From an uncultured Spirochaetales bacterium (lineage in GTDB: Bacteria; Spirochaetota; Spirochaetia; Sphaerochaetales; Sphaerochaetaceae), in NCBI GenBank assembly GCA_944388965.1, contig CALXKL010000001.1, positions 248,001-312,000 of the forward strand: a stretch of 64,000 nucleotides of DNA, given 5' to 3'. Of the stretch, positions 8,435 through 19,833 are shown one piece after another. The notes under the pieces are model-generated. The model did no database searches and had not been told where the DNA came from. It worked only from the letters and a program-made list of their open reading frames with translations. A program made the translations under genes and the position numbers. Each line of letters opens with the position of its first letter. Position 1 is the stretch's first letter.

Positions 8435-8893
8435 ATGCTTGTGGATATCGATACTGCACAGCCGCTTGGACGGCATGACTTCCCGACGCTCGCCGCATGC
8501 GGGTGCAATGTCACGAGGCGCTTTCGAGCTGGTCGCCTGGACATCATCATGGAGCATCTTCCCCCGAGCGCGGGAGGGGAGGACCTGGCATATGTCCACT
8601 GGGCGCTAATGGCGCTGCTCGAGGACAGACTGATGTGCGTCGTGTCCATCGAGTCTCTCGACCTGAGGTCGCTTGCCGCATCCACCTCCGTCTCCGTGAA
8701 GGAGCTGCAGAGGGAGTACGGCACCCGAAGCCATCTCACCGAGCCAATGCTGTACATATACGGAGACGGACAGCGCGAGGAGCTCGGTCCCGTACCCATG
8801 GCGCTCGGGGAGGAGCTGGTGCTTCCGTACATGATGGACTATCTTCTGGACAGCATGGACGTGGTCGACGAGCTCGTGCCCGTGAAGGAGTGA
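8435..8893 (+). CDS. Hypothetical protein, 152 aa
   Basis: I do not recognise this protein. It is acidic and soluble, without signal peptide or membrane segment, and ends in an acidic helix (MMDYLLDSMDVVDELVPVKE). It begins 4 nt after the BrkB-type gene with GAGAGGA upstream, and its stop lies just before the end of the convergent glycosyltransferase gene. Tight coupling with the hydrolase and membrane-protein genes argues that it is real and cotranscribed. Confidence 0.7.
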   Translation: MLVDIDTAQPLGRHDFPTLAACGCNVTRRFRAGRLDIIMEHLPPSAGGEDLAYVHWALMALLEDRLMCVVSIESLDLRSLAASTSVSVKELQREYGTRSHLTEPMLYIYGDGQREELGPVPMALGEELVLPYMMDYLLDSMDVVDELVPVKE

Positions 8894-8894
8894 C

Positions 8895-10112
8895 CTAGAC
8901 CCAGGGAAAGAGGTCCATGATCCGGTGGTAGAAGGGGGAGAGGAAGAAGGCGTTGTGGGGCCTGTAGTCCCTTATCGCGTCCTCGTACAGTGCATGGACG
9001 TCATGGGCGAACCTTCCGGCACCGAACTTCTCCACGACCTTCCTCTGCGCCTTTCCGCTCACCTCAGGCCACATGCGCCTGTCGGCGAAGAAACGCTCGA
9101 GCTTGCTGCAGAACTCCTGCCTGTCCTCGAATAGGAAGCCGTTGACGCCGTCCTCGACGACGCCCTCCAGGCATCTGTCCTTCCTGCATAACAGAGGCGT
9201 GCCCGCGGCCATGGCCTCGATGTAGGTCAGCCCCTGCGTCTCGCTTGTGGAGGCCGAAACGAACAGGTCTCCCAGCTTGTAGAACAGCGGGATGTCCTCC
9301 TGTGCGATCATTCCCGTGAAGACGGTCCTGTCGGCGATGCCGCTGGCCTTCACATGCTCCTGTATCTCCGCCCTGTCGGGGCCGTCCCCGACGATGACGA
9401 ACTGGAAGTTCCTATCGCTGTAGGATGACAGGTAGTCGATGACCTCGTCCAGGTTCTTCTCCTTGCCCAGACGGCCGACATACACGATGGTGCCTATCCC
9501 CTCCCTGATTCCGTAGCGGGTGCGGATGTCCGAAAGCGCCTGGCCGTCGGCCGGTGCCATGAAGCGCTCGAGGTCCAGACCCGTGGGTATGATCCTGATC
9601 GGTGCCCTGATTCCGTATTCGGTCAGCTGGTCCCCCGTCTTCTGCGTAGGCGAGATGATGTATGTCATGTAGCCTGCGACATAGCCTATGTAGCGCTTTA
9701 GCAGGAAGCGGCCGAACCTGCGGCTCAGGGCGAGGTAGTGGACGTAGTCCTCGTAGTCGGTGTGGTAGGTCAGCACCATCGGACAGCGGCATGACCTGTA
9801 GATGTGCTTGGAGAGGAAGAACGTCGAGAACTCGGTGTTGCAGTGTATCACATCGGGATGCCAGTCGATCAGCCGGCTTATGTACTCCCTGTTCACGGGA
9901 TGCTTGATGCGAACATCAGGATAGATCCTGTCGGCGTCGAAGCTGCCGATGTAGACCACGTCCTCATCCATATGGCTCGTCATGGTGTCGGACAGCGTGA
10001 GCACCTTGACCTCGTCTCCCATCGCCTCGAGGTATTTCTTCAGTGTCATCACGCTGGTGACCACCCCGCTTATCGCAGGATAGTATCTGTCCGTGCAAAG
10101 CAGTACTTTCAT
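8895..10112 (-). CDS. Glycosyltransferase family 4 (possibly diacylglycerol glycosyltransferase)
   Basis: A 405-residue GT-B enzyme. The N-terminal acceptor domain begins MKVLLCTDRYYPAISGVVTS, typical of GT4 enzymes. The donor domain carries VYVGRLGKEKNLDEVI and the EX7E motif (SETQGLTYIEAMAAG). Similarity of layout to 1,2-diacylglycerol 3-glucosyltransferases suggests membrane glycolipid synthesis, but the acceptor cannot be fixed from sequence. I start at ATG 10112; the longer frame to 10223 runs into the promoter region of the divergent MFS gene. Confidence 0.88.
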   Translation of the reverse strand: MKVLLCTDRYYPAISGVVTSVMTLKKYLEAMGDEVKVLTLSDTMTSHMDEDVVYIGSFDADRIYPDVRIKHPVNREYISRLIDWHPDVIHCNTEFSTFFLSKHIYRSCRCPMVLTYHTDYEDYVHYLALSRRFGRFLLKRYIGYVAGYMTYIISPTQKTGDQLTEYGIRAPIRIIPTGLDLERFMAPADGQALSDIRTRYGIREGIGTIVYVGRLGKEKNLDEVIDYLSSYSDRNFQFVIVGDGPDRAEIQEHVKASGIADRTVFTGMIAQEDIPLFYKLGDLFVSASTSETQGLTYIEAMAAGTPLLCRKDRCLEGVVEDGVNGFLFEDRQEFCSKLERFFADRRMWPEVSGKAQRKVVEKFGAGRFAHDVHALYEDAIRDYRPHNAFFLSPFYHRIMDLFPWV

Positions 10113-10187
10113 AAACGGGCCCGCATGTTGAAGTCTACTAGCATTTGCCCTCGAGGAAAAGGTGTGCCGTGTGCCATATGGCCCATC

Positions 10188-10216
10188 TTCCGCAAGAGGG
10201 CGAATAGGCGTACAGT
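10188..10216 (+). promoter_or_regulatory. Promoter of the MFS gene with -10 box close to the ATG
   Basis: TTCCGC (10188-10193), 17 nt, then TACAGT (10211-10216), followed by 7 nt and ATG 10224. No Shine-Dalgarno sequence is present, so the transcript may be leaderless. Confidence 0.45.
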
Positions 10217-10223
10217 AGGCCAC

Positions 10224-11404
10224 ATGGACACAAGACAGGCCAAAGTGCAGTTCTGGATGCTGAATGCGGCATCGCTGCTGGGACAGCTCGCGATAAGCAT
10301 GGTCAATCTGGCGCTGGTGTACTACCTGCGCTACACCCTGGGCGCAAGTGCCGGGGTGGTGGGGCTCGCCGCCAGCACGTACACTGGCGTCTATCTGGCA
10401 TGCTGCCTGGCATTCGGAGGATTCTATCAGCGCTTCAGGCCGTACGTCGTCGTGTGCATCTCGCTTCTCGGCATGGGGCTTTCCATGGTCCTGGTGACCT
10501 GCAGCGACTCGATTCCAATTGTCTTCACGTTCCTGGTACTGTACGGCTTCTTCATGAGCATGCTATGGCCGCAGGTCGAGGCCTGGATAACGCGTGGCGC
10601 CGAGGGCGCGCAGCTGAACAGGCTGACAAGCGCGTTCAACTTCTCATGGTCCTTCGGCACCGGCATCTCCCCATATATCGCAAGCTTCCTGGTCACGGTG
10701 TCTCCTGCGTTCGCACTTGTTTCCGGCGCCGGTCTGTTCGCCTTCATCGCCGCCTTTGTCGCACTCGGCACGCTGTCATGTCCACACATCAGGGCCATCC
10801 GCCCCGAGAGGGAGTACATCCACGACCTGGAGAGGAACGATGGCGCCGTGGACCACAGCACGCCTCTTCGCTACGACTCCTGGATCGCCGTATTCGTCGT
10901 CTACAGCGCCCTGTCCGTGGTGCTGAACATCTTCCCCATGTACGCCGGCGAGGTCGCGGGGATGGGCGAGACCACCAGCGGCTTCCTGCTGCTGCTCAGG
11001 GGTCTTGCCACATGCGCCGCGTTCATGACGCTGGGCCGCATGAGGTTCTGGCAGTTCAAGGCCTGGATGATATACCTGGCACAGGGGATGTTCGTCGTCC
11101 TTGCGCTGGTCTTCCACAGCGCCTCGACGCCGCTGTCGACGGGGGTCTTCTTCATCCTGTTCGGCATCGTCTTCGCCCTGTGCTACAGCTTCTCCATATT
11201 CCACGCCGCTGCAGGCGCGCTGGATCGTGGACGGCGCATGGTCATACACGAGTGCGTGCTCACCGTCGGCCAGGTGGTAGGCGCCTCCTTCGGGGGCGTG
11301 ATCTACCAGAGCATGGGCTATTCGGATGTGCTCCTCTTCCTGGCGGCGACGGCAGCGCTGCTGCTGGCCGTGCAGGTGGCGGTGCACGTGTTCAGGAGAC
11401 GCGC

Positions 11405-11408
<4 letters not shown>
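10224..11408 (+). CDS. Major facilitator superfamily transporter
   Basis: A 394-residue polytopic protein with about twelve hydrophobic helices, starting MDTRQAKVQFWMLNAASLLG. After TM2 there is a short arginine-containing loop (FYQRFRPYVVV). Overall length and helix spacing fit the MFS; the substrate is unknown. ATG 10224 is chosen because the upstream frame overlaps the divergent glycosyltransferase. Its end overlaps the convergent ftsH stop by 4 nt. The start has no SD and a TACAGT box 7 nt upstream. Confidence 0.85.
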
Positions 11409-13396
<1,988 letters not shown>

Positions 13397-13490
13397 TCCG
13401 GTCTCCCCTATGTCTGGTCAAAGATTACAACGGACGGTCGAATCGTCAAGGCTGAACTTCCACTTCCCTGGTTGTCCGGTCATGCACAAA

Positions 13491-13518
13491 GCCCTCCGGC
13501 CGACGGCCGGAAGGCAGG
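13491..13518 (-). terminator. Intrinsic terminator of the lipoprotein gene
   Basis: On the minus strand CCTTCCGGCC-GTC-GGCCGGAGGG forms a 10-bp stem (one G-U pair) followed by CTTTGT, about 25 nt after the stop of the gene at 13540-15603. Confidence 0.75.
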
Positions 13519-13539
13519 AAAAGGAATCTACGGATGTCT

Positions 13540-15603
13540 TCAGCTCTGGCCGGAGATGCCGGTGCGGATCCTGAGGATGGCGAATTCGCCGCCGGTGCCG
13601 TAGACGGCCATGTAGCCGCCGTCGGGCGACAGCACCGCATCCACCGGAGAAAAGCCCAGCTCGGTCATCGCCTTGTATGTCAGCCTGCCTTCGCCGCTGA
13701 CCGAATAGGTGGAGATCGAATCGTTGCCCTGGTTGAGGACGTAGAGGAACGTGTCCGTCGCGTTCAGGATGAACCTGACCGACTCCAGGCCGCTGCCTTC
13801 GGGGCGGATCATCGACTCCCTGTACGTGAAGCCGTCCGACGACTTGCCGTCCTTGTCCCCTTCGTAGATGAGGAACCTGTCGTCGTCTGCGACGACCATG
13901 CGCAGGATGTTGCGGCCGCTCGAGGGCAGCACGGTCACTGCCGTCGGATTGCCGATCTGGGGCAGCTCGCCGTAGATCGAGTCGAACCTGTCGTCCCTGT
14001 CTAGGTGCTGGAAGTAGGCGAATGCGCGCCTGGTCTGCAGGTCGATCATTATGGCGTCGTCTCCGCTGTGGTGCACTCCGAACACGTCATAGCTGTCCTT
14101 GACCTTGCTGTCGATCTGCTGGAAGGATGCCTTGAAGTTCTCCAGGTCCTCCCAGTCGTGCTGGGACACGGCGTTGGTGAAGCTGTCGTAGCCCTCGATC
14201 CTGAGGAAGCCGAAGACCGCGAACATGTTGTCGCCGGGGGCCTTCCTGCTGATGCCGTAGATGTCGTCGAAGAACACCTTGCCGTCGTCTGATATGCACT
14301 GGGTCTCCGCGATCTCGCTGAACCTTCCGGTGCCGCTGCTGTATTCATACATGGCGATCCTGTTGTCCAGCGTGGCGAAGCCTATGCGCGATGTGCCGGC
14401 TATGGAGGCCGCGACCACGATGTCGTCCTCGATCTCCTGGCTGCCGTCGAGACGCAGGGTGTTGCGCACGATGGCGCAGGTCTGGATCCTGTTGGCATCG
14501 TTGTCGACGATCATCAGGTTGCCGTCCACCAGGAAGTCCATGACCATGTCACCGCTCAGCGAAAGTCCGTCGACGCCTGCCTCCGTGACACGTCCGCCCA
14601 TGACGGGCACGCCGATGTCGCCCAGCAGCGCGGCCTCGAACTTGATGGTGGTGGACCCTGACGAACCGAGCTTGTCGGTGGAGGCCACGACGTCAAGCCT
14701 GTGCTGTCCCGGCTGCGGGGTCAGCGTGATGCTCCTGCCGCTGCCGACCGGGGATCCGTCCAGATACCATTCGACCTGTACGGACATCTCCTCCAGACCG
14801 TCGGTGACGAGGTCGACTTCCAGCTCCTGCTGCGCCTGGACCGTCTGTCCCTCCTCGACGCCCTCGATCGTGCATGCGATGGGGATGCCCGCCTGGTTTT
14901 CAAGTGTTATGTTGCCCGGAGAGGAGGGCAGCTTGTCCAGGTTGAACGGAATCTCGGCCGACACTGTCGACTTGTCCGCTATCCTCACGGCCTCGACGCA
15001 GCCGGCGACGCTGACGCCCTTGTCCATCAGCTTCGCCGTCAGACGGTACGATCCGCTTGGCAGGTCGTTCGCCGTGAATGTCGCGGACGATCCGCTCGCC
15101 TCGAGCGTCTTCTCGATTGTGTTGCCCTCCTGTCCGTCCATTGGTGTGAGCGTGACGTGGACGCTCGGCTTGCCGACCAGTTCCTTGTCCCATGTGAACG
15201 TGATGGAGATGTGTCCCGAGCCGATCAGCCTGTTGAGCACGATGATGGCGCTGGTGTTGGAGCCGGTGAGGTTGAACTCGCTGCTTCCGCTCACGATGTC
15301 CTGACCGCTCTCGTTGCGTCCCGTGGCGCTTATGTCGTAAGTGCCTAGCGGAAGCCCCTGGAAGACGATCGAGCTGCGTATCGTGTCGAGCGTGATCGGG
15401 TCTCCGCCTCCTCTGGCCTGACAGGTGATCCTGTACTTCACGACCTTGAACTCCTCGGGGTCCTTGGGTACCAGCGTCCTGTCGATGCTGTCGTCCAGCG
15501 TGACGCGCAGGTCCGCCGTCTTCTGCGCCTCCTGGCAGGCCGTGGCGAGAAGCACCGCCACGAGCGCAAGTGCCAGAATGGCTGCCGTCTTGTGTCTTTT
15601 CAT
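13540..15603 (-). CDS. Large lipoprotein with Ig-like repeats and a beta-propeller-like C-terminus
   Basis: A 687-residue exported lipoprotein. The lipobox LLATAC places the lipidated Cys at position 23. Residues about 30-330 look like several Ig/carboxypeptidase-regulatory-type beta domains with Thr/Ser-rich linkers. The C-terminal half has repeated blades, the last ending VDAVLSPDGGYMAVYGTGGEFAIL, typical of a beta-propeller. It is probably membrane-tethered and binds a ligand or scaffold; no enzyme motif is seen. AGGAGGAAAG precedes ATG 15603. It is transcribed alone, with its own terminator. Confidence 0.8.
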   Translation of the reverse strand: MKRHKTAAILALALVAVLLATACQEAQKTADLRVTLDDSIDRTLVPKDPEEFKVVKYRITCQARGGGDPITLDTIRSSIVFQGLPLGTYDISATGRNESGQDIVSGSSEFNLTGSNTSAIIVLNRLIGSGHISITFTWDKELVGKPSVHVTLTPMDGQEGNTIEKTLEASGSSATFTANDLPSGSYRLTAKLMDKGVSVAGCVEAVRIADKSTVSAEIPFNLDKLPSSPGNITLENQAGIPIACTIEGVEEGQTVQAQQELEVDLVTDGLEEMSVQVEWYLDGSPVGSGRSITLTPQPGQHRLDVVASTDKLGSSGSTTIKFEAALLGDIGVPVMGGRVTEAGVDGLSLSGDMVMDFLVDGNLMIVDNDANRIQTCAIVRNTLRLDGSQEIEDDIVVAASIAGTSRIGFATLDNRIAMYEYSSGTGRFSEIAETQCISDDGKVFFDDIYGISRKAPGDNMFAVFGFLRIEGYDSFTNAVSQHDWEDLENFKASFQQIDSKVKDSYDVFGVHHSGDDAIMIDLQTRRAFAYFQHLDRDDRFDSIYGELPQIGNPTAVTVLPSSGRNILRMVVADDDRFLIYEGDKDGKSSDGFTYRESMIRPEGSGLESVRFILNATDTFLYVLNQGNDSISTYSVSGEGRLTYKAMTELGFSPVDAVLSPDGGYMAVYGTGGEFAILRIRTGISGQS

Positions 15604-15695
15604 CTTTCCTCCTGAGTAACTGTCGTGCGAAGAATTGACGAAGAGAGGCTAAAGATGCAAATTTTCATCACAGTTTTTTTCATCAGGAGAGGCGC

Positions 15696-16211
15696 GTGAA
15701 GAGAGCCGTCATGCTGGCCATCCCGGCCATACTTGCAGTCATAGTCTTCGTTCCGATAGGCAACCGTATTCTGTACTGGTCGCTGTTCGTGCTCATGTTC
15801 ATCCTCGTGTATGCGTTCCACATCATGGAGGACGTGGTCCCGATGAAGGACATAACCGCCCAGCTGGGCACGGACGACTTCTTCAGTCTGAAGTGCGGCT
15901 ATGTAAAGATAATCAACGGCCAGAAGGCCGAGCTGCAGAAGGGTGTCATGGTCATCTACGCACAGACCGTCCTCTTCTATGTCCGCGCCAAGGCATCCGG
16001 CGGGGCCCGGCTCGTGCAGTCCATCCCGGCCGAGACGATAGACACGTACACCCTGTGCAAGGTGGACGGCTACCACCAGGGCGTCACCTTCACTCTCAAC
16101 GGGGGCGACGAGGTGCACTTCACCCAGAGAAGGTTCCGCGACGTCGAAGCGGATATGAGAACCGCGCTTGGATGGCCTGAGGAGGAGAAAGTGCAACCCT
16201 CCGGGGACTGA
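15696..16211 (+). CDS. Small membrane protein with two TM helices and a PH-like tail
   Basis: A 171-residue protein starting at GTG 15696, with AGGAGA 6 nt upstream. Two adjacent helices (about 5-20 and 26-42) form a hairpin, followed by a soluble domain of about 120 residues with alternating beta strands (VMVIYAQTVLFYVRAK, GVTFTLNGGDEVHF) and a final helix. The pattern resembles PH-like (YdbS/YokE type) domains; this is a weak structural guess. It is flanked by a divergent lipoprotein gene and a strong terminator, so it is monocistronic. Confidence 0.7.
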   Translation: MKRAVMLAIPAILAVIVFVPIGNRILYWSLFVLMFILVYAFHIMEDVVPMKDITAQLGTDDFFSLKCGYVKIINGQKAELQKGVMVIYAQTVLFYVRAKASGGARLVQSIPAETIDTYTLCKVDGYHQGVTFTLNGGDEVHFTQRRFRDVEADMRTALGWPEEEKVQPSGD

Positions 16212-16234
16212 AGTGCACATTCTCCTTGGCAACG

Positions 16235-16267
16235 GCCCCGGCATACGACCTGTCCGGGGCTTTTTTT
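16235..16267 (+). terminator. Rho-independent terminator
   Basis: GCCCCGG (16235-16241) pairs with CCGGGGC (16254-16260) and is followed directly by seven T residues. It ends the transcript of the gene at 15696-16211. Confidence 0.92.
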
Positions 16268-16364
16268 CGCCATGCCTGTTGCTGTAGACGCGTTTTGATC
16301 TGTCTTGTTACCCCGTTGCCCGGAAAGTGGACAACGGAATGGGAAAACGGCGCCCATGCGGCTC

Positions 16365-16370
16365 TACGAT
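16365..16370 (+). promoter_or_regulatory. Putative -10 box of a leaderless transcript
   Basis: TACGAT lies 7 nt before ATG 16378 and there is no SD sequence. It has the same spacing as the boxes before the MFS, pepT, def, fumarase, bioM and tnpB genes. No good -35 element is evident. Confidence 0.3.
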
Positions 16371-16377
16371 TGCAGTC

Positions 16378-16923
16378 ATGAAGAAGACCATGACAGCTTT
16401 GGTGTTTGCATTCGTCCTGTCCCCGCTCGGTGCGCTTTCCCTGTCGGCCGGCATCGATGCCGCCTCCCTCCTTTCGTTCGCATACGGGACGACGGGGGTG
16501 TCGGGCGAGGCCGCGGTGCAGATCGACGGACACCTGCGCACCACGTTGGGCATCGGCTGGTACTCGACCGGCGACTACAGCGACGACGTGAGGCTGGTCA
16601 ACCTGGCCCTCGGTGCCGACTACTTCCCCTTCGAGGACATCGGCCTGTATGTGGGCGTCAGCCTCGCGGACGTGTTCTTCCCCTACGGGCTCGACGGGGA
16701 CGGCAAAGTGCGCTTCTCCAACCATCTCAGGCTGGGCTACGCGTGGAATCTGCCCTGGACGACTCTGGACCTGAGGGTCAACCTCAGGGACCTGGTGAGC
16801 GCGTCGGCTTCGGACGCCTACTACCTGTCCAGCCGGATAGGACAGCTCGGACGCATCTCATTCACCTGTCTGGTCAGCTTCCGATACGACTTCGCATCCA
16901 CATCACAGGAGGAAATGCAATGA
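16378..16923 (+). CDS. Outer-membrane-like exported protein, 181 aa
   Basis: A signal peptide (MKKTMTALVFAFVLSPLGAL, then SLSAG) precedes about 155 residues of alternating amphipathic strands (LRTTLGIGWYSTGDY, IGLYVGVSLADVFFPYG, ISFTCLVSFRYDF). This resembles a small beta-barrel of the OmpA/OmpW size class. No family is recognised. I use ATG 16378; ATG 16339 is in frame but would put an unusual extension before the signal peptide. The stop overlaps the next gene by 4 nt, so the pair is probably translated together. Confidence 0.7.
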   Translation: MKKTMTALVFAFVLSPLGALSLSAGIDAASLLSFAYGTTGVSGEAAVQIDGHLRTTLGIGWYSTGDYSDDVRLVNLALGADYFPFEDIGLYVGVSLADVFFPYGLDGDGKVRFSNHLRLGYAWNLPWTTLDLRVNLRDLVSASASDAYYLSSRIGQLGRISFTCLVSFRYDFASTSQEEMQ

Positions 16924-17798
16924 CCAGGACAGGAAGCCTTATGACCAGGAGCATCAATGTGCTGCTTCTGGTTCTCATGACGCTCACGACGCTCTTCAGC
17001 TGCACGCTCGATGCCGATGCCGCGAGGAAGGCCACCGAGCGCGAGATGTCCAGCCGGGTGGCCCGGCTGATAGACCAGCAGATGACGCAGCTCATGAGCG
17101 ACAGCGTCGCACAGCTGCTTTCGCCGCAGGACATGGCCGAGCTGAGGGCCGTCACCGATCCGGTGCGCGGGCTTGATGGAAGAGGCGTGGTGGCCAGAAT
17201 GCTCGAGGAGGAGGACGGGCAGGCTTACCTCGAATACACCTACACGATCGCGACCAGCAGCGACATGGACGAGATCCTCTCGAGCGCAAGGCCTCTGATG
17301 AGCAGCGACGAGTACGAAAAGCTGGAGGATCAGGTCGACGACATACGGGAGCGCTCGGCCAGAATGTTCGACGAACAGTCCAGGGCGATGAGCACGGAGC
17401 AGCAGAAGAAGTTCTACAAGGAGCTGCAGTCGCTGGTGGTGAAGGCCGTTGTCCTTCTGACCGCGGCCGTCGTCTATGCCCTGATACCGAAGGTCGTCGT
17501 CTGGGGCAAGGTGTCCGCCGCATGCGTGGCCGCCGTCGCCGCCGGAGTGCTCGCCTCGGGCGTCATGACGTTCGTCGGCTACAAGAACTACGGGGGAGGG
17601 GACTTCGACTTCGTCAGCTGGCTGCAGTCCGTGGTCGAGGATTCGTATGCCGAATGGGCGATCGCCGCCTCGGTAATAGCCACCGCGAGCGCCGCCGGCC
17701 GCAGCCCCCTGATGACAGCCCTGATCCTGGTGGCCCTTGCCGCCTACCAGGTGTTCGACGAGGCCCAGGACATGTACAAGATCGTCATGAAGAAGTGA
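16920..17798 (+). CDS. Lipoprotein with C-terminal membrane helices
   Basis: A 292-residue lipoprotein (lipobox TLFSC, Cys28). A long acidic helical region (about 40-170; METE/EEQQK-rich, probably coiled coil) is followed by hydrophobic helices (VVKAVVLLTAAVVYALI, AACVAAVAAGVLASGVM, MTALILVALAAYQVF). AGGAGG at 16908-16913 gives a good SD for ATG 16920. Combining a lipobox with late TM helices is unusual, so the Cys could be non-lipidated and the segment a signal anchor. It overlaps the 3' end of the convergent YolD-like gene by 14 nt. Confidence 0.7.
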   Translation: MTRTGSLMTRSINVLLLVLMTLTTLFSCTLDADAARKATEREMSSRVARLIDQQMTQLMSDSVAQLLSPQDMAELRAVTDPVRGLDGRGVVARMLEEEDGQAYLEYTYTIATSSDMDEILSSARPLMSSDEYEKLEDQVDDIRERSARMFDEQSRAMSTEQQKKFYKELQSLVVKAVVLLTAAVVYALIPKVVVWGKVSAACVAAVAAGVLASGVMTFVGYKNYGGGDFDFVSWLQSVVEDSYAEWAIAASVIATASAAGRSPLMTALILVALAAYQVFDEAQDMYKIVMKK

Positions 17799-18240
17799 CG
17801 TCCGGTCCATCCTCCTGCCCTGCGGCAGGGGGATCGCCGGACAAGGACGATGCGACGATGTCCACGACATCGGCCAGAGGGATCCGGGACCCGCATTCCA
17901 TGCGCAGCTCCCCCCTGGCTGCGTCCACGCCTGCGACGGGGGATGTGACGCTGACGTATTCGCCGCCTTCCTTGCGTCCGTCCTGTACGAACCAGGTGAC
18001 GATGACGGGAGCGTGCGACTCCATGGCCTGCGACAGCCTCATGTCCAGAAGGGCCTTCATGTCCTCGTCCAGCATCATGCGCTTTTTGGTGATGCGGCCT
18101 GTCTCCCTTATCACGTCATCGTATCCGGTCAGCGCCGCGAAGGGTGCGAACTGCGCGGCCCTGTCCAGCCTCGCCATGCGCTCATGCCGGCTGGAGACAT
18201 GATGCTCCATGTCGATTATCGCCTCGTACTTCGCGTTCAT
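17785..18240 (-). CDS. YolD-like protein
   Basis: A 151-residue protein with the YolD-like signature near the N-terminus (RMARLDRAAQFAPFAALTGYDDVIRE). YolD-like genes are typically found next to Y-family polymerase genes in Firmicutes (for example yolD-uvrX), and here it overlaps the polymerase gene upstream by 4 nt in the same operon. Its role is not defined; an accessory function in lesion bypass is inference from the linkage. The tail (PAAGQEDGPDVTSS) is disordered. Confidence 0.85.
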   Translation of the reverse strand: MNAKYEAIIDMEHHVSSRHERMARLDRAAQFAPFAALTGYDDVIRETGRITKKRMMLDEDMKALLDMRLSQAMESHAPVIVTWFVQDGRKEGGEYVSVTSPVAGVDAARGELRMECGSRIPLADVVDIVASSLSGDPPAAGQEDGPDVTSS

Positions 18241-19736
18241 GCCCTGTGTCCTCCGATCTGTCTGCTGCGCTCTCTGGCCGTGGCCCCCTCCTCATAGCTC
18301 GAAAGCCTGAGCAGGGCATCGCCGCCCCAGCGCCGCCTGATCTCGAGCGTGGCGTCCTGCAGTCGTCTCTCCCTTTCCATGAGGGCCAGCTCCTCCTTCC
18401 TCTGCCTCTCGACCTCCTCATAGTCGGTGAACAGGTCCATCTGGCCATCCTCGACCTGTGGAGCCTGTCCTGCCGCCACGACGCCGCATGCGCTGATGTT
18501 CAGCCGCCTGACCAGAAGCGCCGGATCCACCACGCTGTCGTAGGCCTGCCAGGCGGCCTGCCTGATCGCGGATGACGAGGACGTGTACATCTTCGTGTGC
18601 ACCCCTGCATGGACCGACGAGGGCACGCTGCGCCCATAATGGTCGACCTTTACCTGGCCGTGGTACGAATCGCGTATGTCGCTCCGTCTGAGGTTCTCGA
18701 TGTCGTAGCCGACCATGACCTCCACGTGACGCGTCACTAGTCCCTTGTCGACCAGCGACATGGCCAGCGCGTCGGCCATCTCGCCAAGCACCAGGCGCGC
18801 CTTGGCGCTGGTGTAGGGCTCCATGAGGACCTGGCCCTGGCCGATGGACGACGACGAGGGTCTGTAGTCGTGTATGTCCTTCATCGTGCAGCTCTCCCAT
18901 CCCCAGGCATGGTCTATGAGCAGCTCGGCGTTCACTCCGAAGAGCCGGTACAGCAGCTCCTCGTCCCTGAGCGAGCACAGCGCAACGTCCCCCATCGTGT
19001 ACATGCCGTTGGCGGCGAGACGGGCGGCATAGCCGCGTCCGATCCTCCAGAAGTCGGTGATCGGTTCGTGGTCCCACAGCAGACGCCTGTAGGACGCCTC
19101 GTCGAGACTCGCGATCCGGACGCCGTACTCGTCGGCCTCCGCCTTCTTGGCCAGGATGTCCATGGCGACCTTGCACAGGTAGAGGTTGTCGCCGATTCCG
19201 GCGGTGGCGGTGATGCCTGTCTCCTGCATGACGTCGCGTATCATGGTGCGGGCGAGCTCCTGTGCGTCCATGCCCATCGGCCCCAGGTAGTCGGTTGCGT
19301 CGATGAACACCTCGTCTATCGAGTAGACGTGCATGTCCTGGCTGGAGATGTAGCGCAGATAGATCGAATAGATGCGCGCGCTGATGTCCATGTACCTGGC
19401 CATGTGAGGCATCGCCACGCGGATGTCCATGGCGAGGGACGGGTCCTGCCGCAGCCGGGAAGCCGACGTGGACGTGCCGCAAAGCGGACGCCCGTATTCC
19501 GCCTTCCTCCTCCGGTTGACCTCGTCGACGACCTGCCGGACCGCGAACAGCCTGTCCCGTCCGGGCACCCCGTACGCCTTCAGGGCCGGGGAGACGGCAA
19601 GGCAGATCGTCCTGTCGCTCCGGCTCTCGTCGGCCACCACGAGCAGCTCGTCCAGAGGGTCCATGTCGATTGCGCGGCATTCCACCGACGCATAGAAGGA
19701 CTTGAGGTCTATCGCGATGTATGTGCGCCTCTTCAC
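18237..19736 (-). CDS. Y-family DNA polymerase (UvrX/ImpB/UmuC type)
   Basis: An error-prone lesion-bypass polymerase of 499 residues. The first catalytic block is YIAIDLKSFYASVEC and the second YSIDEVFID, supplying the metal-binding carboxylates. A helix-hairpin-helix/little-finger region follows. A beta-clamp-binding pentapeptide QMDLF is at 432-436, with a charged coiled tail after it. The start is GTG 19736 with GGAGGA about 9 nt upstream. Pairing with a YolD-like gene matches the Gram-positive UvrX type rather than DinB. I saw no obvious LexA box in the 97-nt spacer to pepT. Confidence 0.92.
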   Translation of the reverse strand: MKRRTYIAIDLKSFYASVECRAIDMDPLDELLVVADESRSDRTICLAVSPALKAYGVPGRDRLFAVRQVVDEVNRRRKAEYGRPLCGTSTSASRLRQDPSLAMDIRVAMPHMARYMDISARIYSIYLRYISSQDMHVYSIDEVFIDATDYLGPMGMDAQELARTMIRDVMQETGITATAGIGDNLYLCKVAMDILAKKAEADEYGVRIASLDEASYRRLLWDHEPITDFWRIGRGYAARLAANGMYTMGDVALCSLRDEELLYRLFGVNAELLIDHAWGWESCTMKDIHDYRPSSSSIGQGQVLMEPYTSAKARLVLGEMADALAMSLVDKGLVTRHVEVMVGYDIENLRRSDIRDSYHGQVKVDHYGRSVPSSVHAGVHTKMYTSSSSAIRQAAWQAYDSVVDPALLVRRLNISACGVVAAGQAPQVEDGQMDLFTDYEEVERQRKEELALMERERRLQDATLEIRRRWGGDALLRLSSYEEGATARERSRQIGGHRA

Positions 19737-19797
19737 GTCCCTGCGTCCTCCTGGACAAAGGATGCATCAAAGAGGGCGGACGGGCAAGTGCGCATGC

Positions 19798-19826
19798 TTT
19801 TCCCGTTCGCCGGTTTGCGCTAGACT
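19798..19826 (+). promoter_or_regulatory. Promoter of pepT with -10 box next to the ATG
   Basis: TTTTCC (19798-19803), 17 nt, TAGACT (19821-19826), then 7 nt to ATG 19834. There is no convincing SD, so translation may be leaderless. Confidence 0.45.
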
Positions 19827-19833
19827 TCAGGTC

